Positions 7,284 through 13,751 of a DNA stretch of 14,107 bases are shown here, in pieces (the first letter of the stretch is position 1; each line of letters opens with the position of its first letter). Origin of the DNA: an uncultured Acidimicrobium sp. (GTDB lineage: Bacteria; Actinomycetota; Acidimicrobiia; Acidimicrobiales; Ilumatobacteraceae); assembly GCA_903853285.1 (NCBI GenBank), contig CAINTF010000288.1, positions 1-14,107 of the forward strand. The letters are read 5' to 3'. Under the pieces are notes generated by a model. It was not told the DNA's origin. It did no database searches and saw only the letters and a list, made by a program, of their open reading frames with translations. The position numbers and the translations under genes are program-made.

Positions 7284-7316
7284 TTTTCTTAGATTCCACT
7301 CCTGCTCTAAAGAAAA
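7284..7316. promoter_or_regulatory. Imperfect inverted repeat between the Tad operon and map, candidate operator
   Basis: On the plus strand TTTTCTTAGA (7284-7293) and TCTAAAGAAAA (7306-7316) form an inverted repeat that is perfect over 10 bp apart from one extra A in the right arm. The spacer is 12 nt, so half-site centres are about two helical turns apart, as for a dimeric regulator. It lies about 70-100 nt upstream of the first Tad gene's start and 62-94 nt upstream of map. No regulator can be named; the region is AT-rich, which raises the chance of a random repeat. Confidence 0.35.
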
Positions 7317-7363
7317 CGAATTACAAAACTGGCATTTGATGGTCTCAGCGGAGAGTGCTGGCG

Positions 7364-7369
7364 TAGCCT
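7364..7369 (+). promoter_or_regulatory. Candidate leaderless -10 element (TAGCCT) for map
   Basis: TAGCCT ends 8 nt before the map ATG at 7378, and no Shine-Dalgarno is present. An in-frame stop (TAA at 7372-7374) directly upstream rules out an earlier start. The overlapping TATAAG at 7370-7375 is a better AT-rich match but sits too close to the ATG to place a transcription start before it. No clear -35 was found. Confidence 0.35.
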
Positions 7370-7377
7370 TATAAGCA

Positions 7378-8367
7378 ATGTCCACCGCGGTCCCAACCAC
7401 TCCTCCAGCCGTGCTGCCCGTGGCTAATGACCCCTGCTGGTGTGGCAGTGGGCGTAAGTACAAGCGCTGTCACAAGCAATTAGATGGTCGTGTTGTGCCT
7501 CACGCAGTGAGCCCACGTAGAGAAGTGCCAGCACATATCGTGCGGCCGCCGTATGCCGAAACAGGCAAGGTGCAGCGTTGGCAAGAATCTGCTGTCAAGA
7601 CGCCAGAGATCATCGAGAAAATGCGTGTTGCAGGCAAGATGGCCGCCGAAGTCTTGAAGTTGGCAGGAGAATTTGTACGCCCTGGTATCACCACCGATGA
7701 GATTGATGTCTACGTGCACAACTTGTGCATTGAACGCAATTCATATCCAAGCCCACTGAACTATTCGGGTTACCCAAAGAGTGTGTGCACGTCGGTCAAC
7801 GAAGTTATTTGTCATGGAATTCCTGATGCGCGAGTGTTGCTCGACGGCGACATCATCAATCTCGACGTCACGTGCTATTTCAATGGCGTGCATGGCGACA
7901 CCAACGCAACATTTGCGGTTGGCGACATCGACCAAGAAAACAAAAACCTGATTCATGTGACCGAAGAATGCACATGGCGCGGGATTGAAGCTGTTGTTCC
8001 GGGTCGTCCATTAAGCGACATCGGCAAAGCAATTGAGACGCGAGCAAAGCAAGACAAGCTCGGTGTGGTCCGCGCATTTATCGGACATGGAATTGGTGAG
8101 CAGTTTCACACTGACATTCAAGTACTGCATTATTACGACTCGCATAACAACACGATCATGCGACCGGGAATGACATTTACTATCGAGCCAATGATCACAC
8201 TTGGAACTTGGCAACACCGCATGTGGAACGACGACTGGACTGCAGTTACCGCAGATGGCAAGCGCACAGCACAGTTTGAACACACTGTTCTTGTGACCGA
8301 CACTGGCGTTGATGTGCTTACTGCAGGGCCTGGGGCTGCGTCGCCAAACGCACCGTGGAAGCGTTAA
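7378..8367 (+). CDS. map: Type I methionine aminopeptidase with N-terminal SEC-C zinc motif
   Basis: This 329-residue cytoplasmic metalloprotease removes the initiator methionine from new proteins. The catalytic pita-bread domain runs from about residue 75 to 315. The two-metal ligands are visible: D163 (NLDV), D174 (HGD), H237 (GHGIG), E270 (TIEPM) and E301 (QFEHT), plus the substrate-contacting H146 (CHG). The N-terminal extension holds a SEC-C motif with C20, C22, C31 and H32 (PCWCGSGRKYKRCH), which binds zinc and is thought to contact the ribosome, preceded by a Pro-rich stretch. SEC-C-tagged MetAPs are known in several phyla and are longer than the 264-residue E. coli enzyme. The start is fixed by an in-frame stop just upstream; there is no Shine-Dalgarno. 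It is followed by coaA after 19 nt, so the two are probably co-transcribed. Confidence 0.95.
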   Translation: MSTAVPTTPPAVLPVANDPCWCGSGRKYKRCHKQLDGRVVPHAVSPRREVPAHIVRPPYAETGKVQRWQESAVKTPEIIEKMRVAGKMAAEVLKLAGEFVRPGITTDEIDVYVHNLCIERNSYPSPLNYSGYPKSVCTSVNEVICHGIPDARVLLDGDIINLDVTCYFNGVHGDTNATFAVGDIDQENKNLIHVTEECTWRGIEAVVPGRPLSDIGKAIETRAKQDKLGVVRAFIGHGIGEQFHTDIQVLHYYDSHNNTIMRPGMTFTIEPMITLGTWQHRMWNDDWTAVTADGKRTAQFEHTVLVTDTGVDVLTAGPGAASPNAPWKR

Positions 8368-8386
8368 GTAAAAAGGTTTGATGTAA

Positions 8387-9319
8387 ATGATTGACGCAAT
8401 TGATGTAGAGAGATATTTGCGCTTCGACCGAAGCAATTGGGCCGAGTTGCGCGCACAGACGCCACTGACATTGCACGAAAAAGATCTTGAAGCATTGCGC
8501 GGCATCAATGACCGCATTGACTTGGAAGAAGTGGTAGCTATCTATCTGCCACTTACTCGCCTACTTAATTTGTATGTGAGCGCAACTCAAAACTTGCACC
8601 GCGTTGCCGCAACATTCTTGGGCACTATTTCGCCAAAGATGCCGTACGTCATCGGTATTGCTGGCAGCGTGGCAGTTGGCAAAAGCACATCGGCGCGTAT
8701 CTTGCAAGCGTTGCTCACTCGCTGGCCAGAGCATCCACGGGTCGAGTTGATCACCACTGACGGATTCTTGTATCCAAACGCTGTTCTTGAGAGCCGTGGA
8801 ATCATGAACCGCAAAGGCTTCCCCGAGAGCTACGACACCAAGCGACTGGTGCAGTTTTTGCGCGAGATTAAGGCCGGCATGCCAGATGTTTCAGCGCCCG
8901 TGTATAGCCATGTCGAGTACGACATTGTGAAAGGTGACAGCCAAGTGGTGCACCAACCCGACATTTTGATTGTCGAAGGACTCAACGTCTTGCAGGTTGG
9001 CAGCGATGCAATGGAGTTTGTGAGCGACTACTTTGACTTTTCTATCTACATTGATGCAGTAGAGAGCGATATCGAGAATTGGTATATCGAACGATTTTTG
9101 GCACTGCGAAAGACAATCTTTAATGACCCTGCAAGCTTCTTCACGCACTTTGCGCACCTCACCGATGAACAAGCAATTGAAGTAGCCCGCGGTATTTGGC
9201 GCGAGATCAACGGCAAGAACTTGAGCGACAATATTGCACCGACTCGTGCGCGCGCGTCATTGGTGATGCAAAAAGATGCAAACCACCGCGTTACCGAAGT
9301 TCACTTGCGCAAGCTGTAG
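8387..9319 (+). CDS. coaA: Type I pantothenate kinase
   Basis: The 310-residue enzyme phosphorylates pantothenate with ATP, the first and usually rate-limiting step of coenzyme A synthesis in the cytoplasm. Hallmarks of the bacterial type I family are the P-loop GSVAVGKST at residues 93-101, TTDGFLYPN at 123-131 carrying the conserved Asp, the RKGFPESYD segment at 142-150, YSHVEYD at 173-179, and the IVEGLNVLQ strand at 195-203. Length agrees with E. coli CoaA (316). The E. coli type is feedback-inhibited by CoA; the same is likely but not shown here. AAAAGG lies 10 nt before the ATG, a reasonable ribosome binding site, and the gene follows map by 19 nt on the same strand. It converges on the HAD phosphatase gene with only 15 nt between stop codons. 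Confidence 0.96.
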   Translation: MIDAIDVERYLRFDRSNWAELRAQTPLTLHEKDLEALRGINDRIDLEEVVAIYLPLTRLLNLYVSATQNLHRVAATFLGTISPKMPYVIGIAGSVAVGKSTSARILQALLTRWPEHPRVELITTDGFLYPNAVLESRGIMNRKGFPESYDTKRLVQFLREIKAGMPDVSAPVYSHVEYDIVKGDSQVVHQPDILIVEGLNVLQVGSDAMEFVSDYFDFSIYIDAVESDIENWYIERFLALRKTIFNDPASFFTHFAHLTDEQAIEVARGIWREINGKNLSDNIAPTRARASLVMQKDANHRVTEVHLRKL

Positions 9320-9334
9320 TAACAGCGCATTTCT

Positions 9335-10051
9335 CTAGCGAGAGATACTCGCCAACCAATCTGGGAAATCCGCTAGTTTTGCAATCTCTACGAAGCGATC
9401 ACCAGCCGTTGGCGCACCTTCAGATTGATCGAGTTCCCACAAGATTTCATACGGCACATACGCGCCAAACCCACCGATAGCAAGCACTGGCATGATGTCG
9501 CTGTGTAGCGAGTTACCCACCATGCAGAAGTGGTGAGGGTCGATGTCGAGGCTTGTCAACACGCGCCGATATGTTGCTGGATCTTTTTCGAGCACAATCT
9601 CGACGTGATCAAAATAATGTGCGAGCCCACTTGTATCGACTTTGTGGGTTTGGTGCACAAGATCACCCTTCGTGATCAACACAATTCGATGAGTTTGCGC
9701 AACTTTGCTCAACACTTCAGCCACACCCTCAAACAACCTGACTGGCTCGGTGAGATGCTCACGCACACCGCGCAAAATCTCCTGCAACACGGCAACGGGC
9801 ACCGTGCCGTTGGTGATCGAAATCGCTGCTTCCACTGCTGAGAGACCAAATGATTTGACACCGTACCCGTAAGTGCCGATGTTGACACGTTCTGTGGCAA
9901 CCAATGCCGACTTAACGTCGACGCCAGTTGGTGCGTATGGAGAAACTAAATCAACGAAACGATTTTCGTTGTGCCGAAACGTGTCTTCACTAAACCACAA
10001 CGTGTCGTCGGCATCAAAGCCAATCGCATCAAAGTGCTCGTGGCTCGACAT
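9335..10051 (-). CDS. HAD-superfamily hydrolase (probable phosphatase)
   Basis: The 238-residue protein has the four HAD motifs: DADDTLW with nucleophile D13 and acid/base D15, motif II ITKGD (T127), the motif III lysine in LEKDPATY (K156), and motif IV GNSLHSDI (D185, with Asn in place of the more common Asp). The helical insertion between motifs I and II (about residues 20-100) indicates a C1 cap, as in phosphoglycolate phosphatase, beta-phosphoglucomutase or YjjG-type nucleotidases. The substrate cannot be read from sequence. It is the last gene of a three-gene operon, 2 nt after the HTH gene, so it may act on a metabolite linked to the thiamine-binding-family protein at the operon head, for example a phosphorylated vitamin or nucleotide; that link is inference. 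Confidence 0.85.
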   Translation of the reverse strand: MSSHEHFDAIGFDADDTLWFSEDTFRHNENRFVDLVSPYAPTGVDVKSALVATERVNIGTYGYGVKSFGLSAVEAAISITNGTVPVAVLQEILRGVREHLTEPVRLFEGVAEVLSKVAQTHRIVLITKGDLVHQTHKVDTSGLAHYFDHVEIVLEKDPATYRRVLTSLDIDPHHFCMVGNSLHSDIMPVLAIGGFGAYVPYEILWELDQSEGAPTAGDRFVEIAKLADFPDWLASISR

Positions 10052-10053
10052 GA

Positions 10054-10416
10054 CTAACGATGCAGTGCGTTGAGATAGTTGTACACCGTGATTCGCGAGA
10101 CACCCATCGCATCGGCCACATCTTCGACAGCACGTCGAACCGTGAACGCCCCGCGTTCGTCGAGCAAGCGAATTGCGGTTTGCTTTTCGTTACGCGAAAG
10201 TTGTGAAAGCTTTGCTCCTAGTTCGCGCTCCACTCCCTCAATGATTCGATCCAGCGCGCCGTGCAGGGCTGGCAACCGCACGCCAGCAATTGTCGTGCCT
10301 TCCCATACCAACGGAATATCGCCTGCAATCAGAGCATCTGCAGCAACAAGTTCTGCACCAGTTGCCTTGAGTAAAGGTTTAACGGAAGCAATCAGTGGAT
10401 GATTCGGAATTGTCAT
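10054..10416 (-). CDS. HTH protein with DauR/YheO-type C-terminal DNA-binding domain
   Basis: The 120-residue protein ends with a helix-turn-helix of the DauR/YheO kind at about residues 74-118: LSRNEKQTAIRLLDERGAF, then VEDVADAMGVSRITVYNYLN as the HTH itself. The N-terminal 60 residues (AGDIPLVWEG, AGVRLPALHGALDRIIEGVE) are too short for the full YheO PAS-like domain and look like a remnant or a small ligand/dimerisation domain. Full-length YheO proteins have about 220-240 residues, so this is a compact form. Start ATG overlaps the stop of the thiamine-binding-family gene by 4 nt (ATGA), and the HAD gene follows after 2 nt. Most likely a local transcription factor for its own operon or for the divergent amidohydrolase gene; the ligand is unknown. 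Confidence 0.75.
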   Translation of the reverse strand: MTIPNHPLIASVKPLLKATGAELVAADALIAGDIPLVWEGTTIAGVRLPALHGALDRIIEGVERELGAKLSQLSRNEKQTAIRLLDERGAFTVRRAVEDVADAMGVSRITVYNYLNALHR

Positions 10417-10643
10417 GCAACCCCAACGTCAACGCTCACATAGGTTGCGCCATTGCCGTATGCAGCACGCATGAGTTCTGCAATTACTTCTGGTAACTGT
10501 TCTTTCGTTACCGAGAATGATGAACCGAATGGGCCAAATTCAACACTCAGACCACAACGCTCAACCGCGGCCACGGCTGCTGTTACGTGGGCACCTGGGG
10601 ATCCTTCAACGAATGGTTCAATCGTGAACTCAACATTCAACAT
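10413..10643 (-). CDS. Thiamine-binding family protein (YkoF/MTH1187-like)
   Basis: From the ATG at 10643 this is a 76-residue single-domain protein: MLNVEFTIEPFVEGSPGAHV, then AVERCGLSVEFGPFGSSFSV and ELMRAAYGNGATYVSVDVGV. The beta-alpha-beta pattern with the EFTIEPF start, the PG-x-HV helix and the FGP strand matches the small ferredoxin-like-fold proteins of the thiamine-binding (DUF77/MTH1187) family, related to the B. subtilis thiamine/HMP-binding protein YkoF. It is a little shorter than the usual 95-100 residues. The frame stays open to 10859, but that longer version would run antisense into the amidohydrolase gene and its extra residues look non-coding (Cys/Trp-rich), so I prefer the internal start. 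It leads a three-gene operon with the HTH and HAD genes. Thiamine binding in this member is not shown. Confidence 0.72.
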   Translation of the reverse strand: MLNVEFTIEPFVEGSPGAHVTAAVAAVERCGLSVEFGPFGSSFSVTKEQLPEVIAELMRAAYGNGATYVSVDVGVA

Positions 10644-10675
10644 GGTGCCTGCCTTGTGTTTGGGTAGAAATCTCA

Positions 10676-10681
10676 ATAATA
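10676..10681 (-). promoter_or_regulatory. Candidate -10 element (TATTAT) for the thiamine-binding/HTH/HAD operon
   Basis: On the minus strand TATTAT, a near-consensus -10, lies 32 nt before the ATG at 10643, giving a leader of about 25 nt that contains a weak purine stretch (AAGGCAGG). No good -35 is seen at the right distance. The site lies in the 99-nt region shared with the divergent amidohydrolase promoter. I found no thiamine-pyrophosphate riboswitch signature in this leader, which is too short for one. Confidence 0.35.
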
Positions 10682-10700
10682 CGCGCATCCCACGCAATTT

Positions 10701-10718
10701 CTGCTGTGGGGCCAGCAG
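10701..10718. repeat. 6-bp inverted repeat in the divergent region, possible operator
   Basis: CTGCTG (10701-10706) and CAGCAG (10713-10718) form a perfect inverted repeat with a 6-nt spacer, lying between the -10 candidates of the two divergent operons. Because an HTH gene is encoded next door, this is a natural place for an autoregulatory operator. The repeat is short and made of simple trinucleotides, so chance is a real alternative. Confidence 0.25.
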
Positions 10719-10730
10719 CACAAGTGTGTC

Positions 10731-10736
10731 TACCAT
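10731..10736 (+). promoter_or_regulatory. Candidate leaderless -10 element (TACCAT) for the amidohydrolase gene
   Basis: TACCAT is followed by 6 nt (TGTCTC) and the ATG at 10743, with no Shine-Dalgarno. The geometry fits a leaderless transcript, as at other starts in this window. No convincing -35 hexamer is present. Confidence 0.4.
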
Positions 10737-10742
10737 TGTCTC

Positions 10743-12008
10743 ATGGCTTCGACACCAAAAATCCAACCAGCAAACGAACGACATGGCGCAACAACTGGAG
10801 TGATAGATCAGGCCACGGGAATGCTCGAGTATGCCCGCAGCATTAGGCGCGACCTTCACACTTGGCCAGAAATTGGTTTGGACTTACCGAAGACTCGCGA
10901 CCGTGTGTTGACGGCTCTCGACGGATTGCCACTCGACATCACATTGCACAAAACAACAAGCGGAATTGCTGCTCTCTTAACTGGCGACAAACCAGGCCCA
11001 ACGGTGATGCTGCGTGGCGACATGGACGCGCTACCAATGCCTGAAGACACTGGCCTCGAGTTTTCGTCTCGTGTGGAAAATGCAATGCATGCTTGTGGAC
11101 ACGACACCCACGTGGGCATGCTCGCAGGTGCAGCACGAATGTTGAGCGAGCGCAAAGCCGACTTGCCAGGTCGCGTGTTGTTTATGTTTCAGCCGGGCGA
11201 AGAGGGCTACGGCGGTGCCGAATACATGCTTGATGAAGGCTTGCTCAATGTGCCAAAGCGCGCCGATGGCTCTGATTCACCAATCACGGCCGCTTATGCA
11301 CTCCACATCACTTCTTCGATGCCTGCTGGTTTTCTTGGCACCAAAGGTGGCCCAATCATGGCATCGAGTGATCGACTCGACATCATCATCACTGGAAAAG
11401 GTGGTCACGCATCTGAACCTTTCCGCACGCTTGACCCTGTGCCGGTTGCAAGCGAAATAGTTTTGGCACTTCAAGCATTGGTCACACGCCGACACGATAT
11501 TTTTGATCCAACCGTTGTGACCATCACACGAATGATCGCTGGTACTGCTTACAACGTGATTCCAGAAACTGCTCGACTTGAGGGAACCATTCGAGCAGTG
11601 AGTGCAGCAACTCGAGCCAAGGTGCACGAAGGTATCAAACGAATCGCTGAAGGAATTGCAAATGCTCACGACATGAACGCAGAAGTAATCATTGATCTTG
11701 GATACCCAGTCACTGTTAATGATGGGCCCTCAGCCGACTTTGCACTCGACGTCGCAGAGTCAATCGTTGGACCAAAGCAGGTGGCCAAATTTCCGAACCC
11801 AGTGATGGGCGCGGAAGATTTCAGTTATGTGTTGGAGAAACTTCCTGGTGCAATGTTGTTTCTCGGCGGAACACCAAATGGAATGGACCCGCGCAAATCA
11901 CCACCGAATCACTCCAACCGTGTTGACTTTGAAGAAGACGCAATGACAACAGGTATGGCGGTGTATACGTCACTCGCCTTGCGCACACTCGGCGTGATGC
12001 TCGACTAA
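10743..12008 (+). CDS. M20-family amidohydrolase (hippurate/N-acyl-amino-acid hydrolase type)
   Basis: The 421-residue zinc or manganese peptidase-family enzyme probably cleaves an N-acyl amino acid or similar amide in the cytoplasm. Signature elements in order: DLHTWPEIGLDLPKT near residue 37, RGDMDALPM at 91-99, the metal-ligand motif HACGHDTH at 116-123 (C118 and H120), FQPGEEGYGGA at 149-159 (E153/E154), H188 in ALHIT, the dimerisation domain with TGKGGHAS at 217-224, and the last metal ligand H390 in PPNHSNRVDFEED. Cys118 in place of Asp is usual for the M20D/AbgA-hippuricase group, which points to acyl-amino-acid substrates and not dipeptides. The start at 10743 is supported by a leaderless-type -10; the first 20 residues are polar and may be dispensable. 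The CoA-transferase gene follows after 16 nt. Confidence 0.9.
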   Translation: MASTPKIQPANERHGATTGVIDQATGMLEYARSIRRDLHTWPEIGLDLPKTRDRVLTALDGLPLDITLHKTTSGIAALLTGDKPGPTVMLRGDMDALPMPEDTGLEFSSRVENAMHACGHDTHVGMLAGAARMLSERKADLPGRVLFMFQPGEEGYGGAEYMLDEGLLNVPKRADGSDSPITAAYALHITSSMPAGFLGTKGGPIMASSDRLDIIITGKGGHASEPFRTLDPVPVASEIVLALQALVTRRHDIFDPTVVTITRMIAGTAYNVIPETARLEGTIRAVSAATRAKVHEGIKRIAEGIANAHDMNAEVIIDLGYPVTVNDGPSADFALDVAESIVGPKQVAKFPNPVMGAEDFSYVLEKLPGAMLFLGGTPNGMDPRKSPPNHSNRVDFEEDAMTTGMAVYTSLALRTLGVMLD

Positions 12009-12024
12009 TTGATCAACAACACAC

Positions 12025-13275
12025 ATGACACGCGGTTCTCGGAGCTCTCAAACAGGTAGCCAGCGCCCTCTGGAAGGCATACGGGTACTCGATTTCACAC
12101 GTGTTCTGTCTGGTCCGCATGCAACACGAATGTTGAGCGATCTGGGTGCCGAAGTGATCAAAGTTGAGCCACCAATGGGTGACATGACTCGCTTTGCAAT
12201 GCCACGAGTTAATTCATTGTCGTCTTATTTCATTCAACAAAACGTTGGCAAGAAAAATATTTCGCTCGACATGACAAAACCACAAGCAGTTGAATTGCTC
12301 AAAAAACTTGTGAACCACTGCGACATTGTGATTGAGAACTTTCGACCGGGTGTCATGCGCAAGATGGGTCTTGACTACGAAACTCTTTCCCAATTGAATC
12401 CACGTCTGATCTACACATCGATTACGGGTTATGGAGCAACCGGTCCATGGACAACGCGTCGTGCATATGCGCCTGTTGTCAATGCTGAATCAGGAATTAC
12501 CAAACATCAAGGTGACGTGCGGGGTGGGCAATACGCAAATGATCCACATAGTCATGGCGATGTATACACAGCACTTGAAGCAGCGAGTGCGATCTTGGCT
12601 GCTTTGTATCAACGCGAACAGACCGGCGTTGGTCAATACATCGACGTGTCGATGGCAGAGACCATGTTGTACGTCAATGAACATGCTCACAACCAAATGT
12701 GGACAGGTGTAGAACCAGTTGGCGAGATTCGCTCGTTTCAACCAGCCGACTATCCCGTGTTGACAGTTGCTGATGGATCAATGGTCGTTGTGAGTGGTCA
12801 CCCAGCAGAGCGCGGAACATTTGATTTCTTTGTTGCAGCGATGCAGCAACCTGAGTTGCTCAGTGATCCACGATTTAGTGATGTCGCAACACGTCTCGAG
12901 CATTTCGATGAGTTAATGGACATTATGAAAGCGTGGGCAAAAACTGTTCCGACCAGTGATGAAATCGAAAACCGACTTTCCCAATACCAACTTGCTACTG
13001 GAAGATTGCGAAGTGTTAGCGAGTTGGCAGATACTGAGTGGGCTCGCGAGCGAGAAGCAGTGGTCTTAGTGAGTGACCGTGGCGATGGCGCAGTGCGTAT
13101 TCCAAATAGTCCTTGGCACTTCTCGGGATCTGACACCACAACACAAGGTGACGCTAAATATCGCGGCGAAGACAACCATGCGATCTTCTCGGAAATTGCT
13201 GGACTGAGCAACGAAGAAATTACGCAACTCGAAAATGATGGCGTACTACTGAGCAGAGGCCCGAGCAAGCGTTAA
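12025..13275 (+). CDS. CaiB/BaiF family III CoA-transferase
   Basis: The 416-residue cytoplasmic enzyme transfers CoA between acyl-CoA and a free carboxylic acid through a mixed-anhydride/thioester route. Family marks: LEGIRVLDFTRVLSGPHATR at 16-35, LGAEVIKVEPPMGDMTR at 40-56, FRPGVMRKMGLDYE at 106-119, SITGYGATGPW at 132-142, and the catalytic Asp D179 in HGDVYTALEA, matching Asp169 of formyl-CoA transferase. The length is typical (about 400). No ribosome binding site is evident; with the amidohydrolase stop only 16 nt upstream it is likely read from the same transcript, so the two may handle an acid released from an amide and then activated as a CoA ester, which is inference. The acyl substrate cannot be told from sequence; this family includes succinyl, formyl, carnitine and racemase-type members. 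Confidence 0.9.
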   Translation: MTRGSRSSQTGSQRPLEGIRVLDFTRVLSGPHATRMLSDLGAEVIKVEPPMGDMTRFAMPRVNSLSSYFIQQNVGKKNISLDMTKPQAVELLKKLVNHCDIVIENFRPGVMRKMGLDYETLSQLNPRLIYTSITGYGATGPWTTRRAYAPVVNAESGITKHQGDVRGGQYANDPHSHGDVYTALEAASAILAALYQREQTGVGQYIDVSMAETMLYVNEHAHNQMWTGVEPVGEIRSFQPADYPVLTVADGSMVVVSGHPAERGTFDFFVAAMQQPELLSDPRFSDVATRLEHFDELMDIMKAWAKTVPTSDEIENRLSQYQLATGRLRSVSELADTEWAREREAVVLVSDRGDGAVRIPNSPWHFSGSDTTTQGDAKYRGEDNHAIFSEIAGLSNEEITQLENDGVLLSRGPSKR

Positions 13276-13722
13276 CTAACGACCAGAGTGGCCAAACCCG
13301 CCGCCACGATCTTCGCCGTCTAAGTCCTCCATCACTTTCCAATCAATTTTTTCAATGCGTTGAATTAATAATTGTGCAATGCGATCACCGCGTGTCACCA
13401 AGTAGTCCACTGTCGGATCAGTATTGATCATCACCACTTTGAGTTCGCCGCGATACCCGCTGTCGATAATGCCCGGAGTGTTGACAAGCGTTACTCCATG
13501 CTTGAGAGCTAAGCCGCTGCGAGGCACGACGAAACCTGCAAATCCGAGAGGAACGGCGATTGCCAAGCCTGTGGGCATCAGTATTCGCCCGCCCCTGGCA
13601 GCAATCGTGGCGTTCTCTCGCGCGTACAGGTCTACGCCTGCGTCTCCTGCGTGGGCTGTGGCTGGCAGTGGCAGATCGGGGTCAAGGCGCTGGCAAGCGA
13701 CCGAAAGGGGCTGATGAGTCAT
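13276..13722 (-). CDS. dut: dUTP diphosphatase (trimeric dUTPase)
   Basis: The 148-residue enzyme hydrolyses dUTP to dUMP and diphosphate, keeping uracil out of DNA and supplying dUMP for thymidylate synthesis. All five motifs of the homotrimeric family are present: [10 protein letters not shown] (25-34), PRSGLAL (67-73), [16 protein letters not shown] (81-96) with the catalytic D87, [11 protein letters not shown] (111-121), and the C-terminal lid [11 protein letters not shown] (138-148). Length is normal. The stop abuts the CoA-transferase stop on the other strand with no base between, so the genes converge without room for a separate terminator. The start ATG is preceded at 6 nt by TATTGT with no Shine-Dalgarno, suggesting a leaderless transcript. 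It is divergent from orn, 29 nt separating the start codons. Confidence 0.96.
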   Translation of the reverse strand: MTHQPLSVACQRLDPDLPLPATAHAGDAGVDLYARENATIAARGGRILMPTGLAIAVPLGFAGFVVPRSGLALKHGVTLVNTPGIIDSGYRGELKVVMINTDPTVDYLVTRGDRIAQLLIQRIEKIDWKVMEDLDGEDRGGGFGHSGR

Positions 13723-13728
13723 ACAGCG

Positions 13729-13734
13729 ACAATA
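13729..13734 (-). promoter_or_regulatory. Candidate leaderless -10 element (TATTGT) for dut
   Basis: On the minus strand TATTGT is followed by CGCTGT and the ATG at 13722. It lies only 4 nt from the candidate -10 of orn on the opposite strand. Any -35 contact for dut would fall at the first codons of orn. Confidence 0.45.
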
Positions 13735-13738
13735 CGCC

Positions 13739-13744
13739 TAGATT
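13739..13744 (+). promoter_or_regulatory. Candidate leaderless -10 element (TAGATT) for orn
   Basis: TAGATT is followed by 7 nt and the GTG at 13752. There is no Shine-Dalgarno. The placement supports GTG 13752 over the in-frame TTG at 13743, GTG at 13758 and ATG at 13764 as the orn start. Confidence 0.45.
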
Positions 13745-13751
13745 GCATGGC

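Noticed and set aside
7271..7309. TAGAGC/GCTCTA 6-bp inverted repeat with a 27-nt spacer in the Tad-map region.
   Set aside because: Short arms far apart are expected by chance; the longer repeat at 7284-7316 is the better candidate.
9332..9345. TCTCT-AGCG-AGAGA hairpin between coaA and the HAD gene as a bidirectional terminator.
   Set aside because: The stem is only 5 bp with little GC and no T-tract follows on either strand, so it is too weak to call.
10644..10742. A TPP riboswitch ahead of the thiamine-binding-family gene.
   Set aside because: The leader from the likely start is about 25 nt, and the whole 99-nt region lacks the conserved CTGAGA element of the THI box.
10644..10859. An N-terminal extension of the thiamine-binding-family protein back to 10859.
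   Set aside because: The added 72 residues are Cys/Trp-rich and unlike the family, run antisense into the amidohydrolase coding region, and the family domain begins exactly at the internal ATG 10643.
13287..13306. GTGGC/GCCAC hairpin near the CoA-transferase-dut junction as a terminator.
   Set aside because: It lies within the dut codons for motif 5, has a 10-nt loop and lacks a T-tract, so coding constraint explains it.
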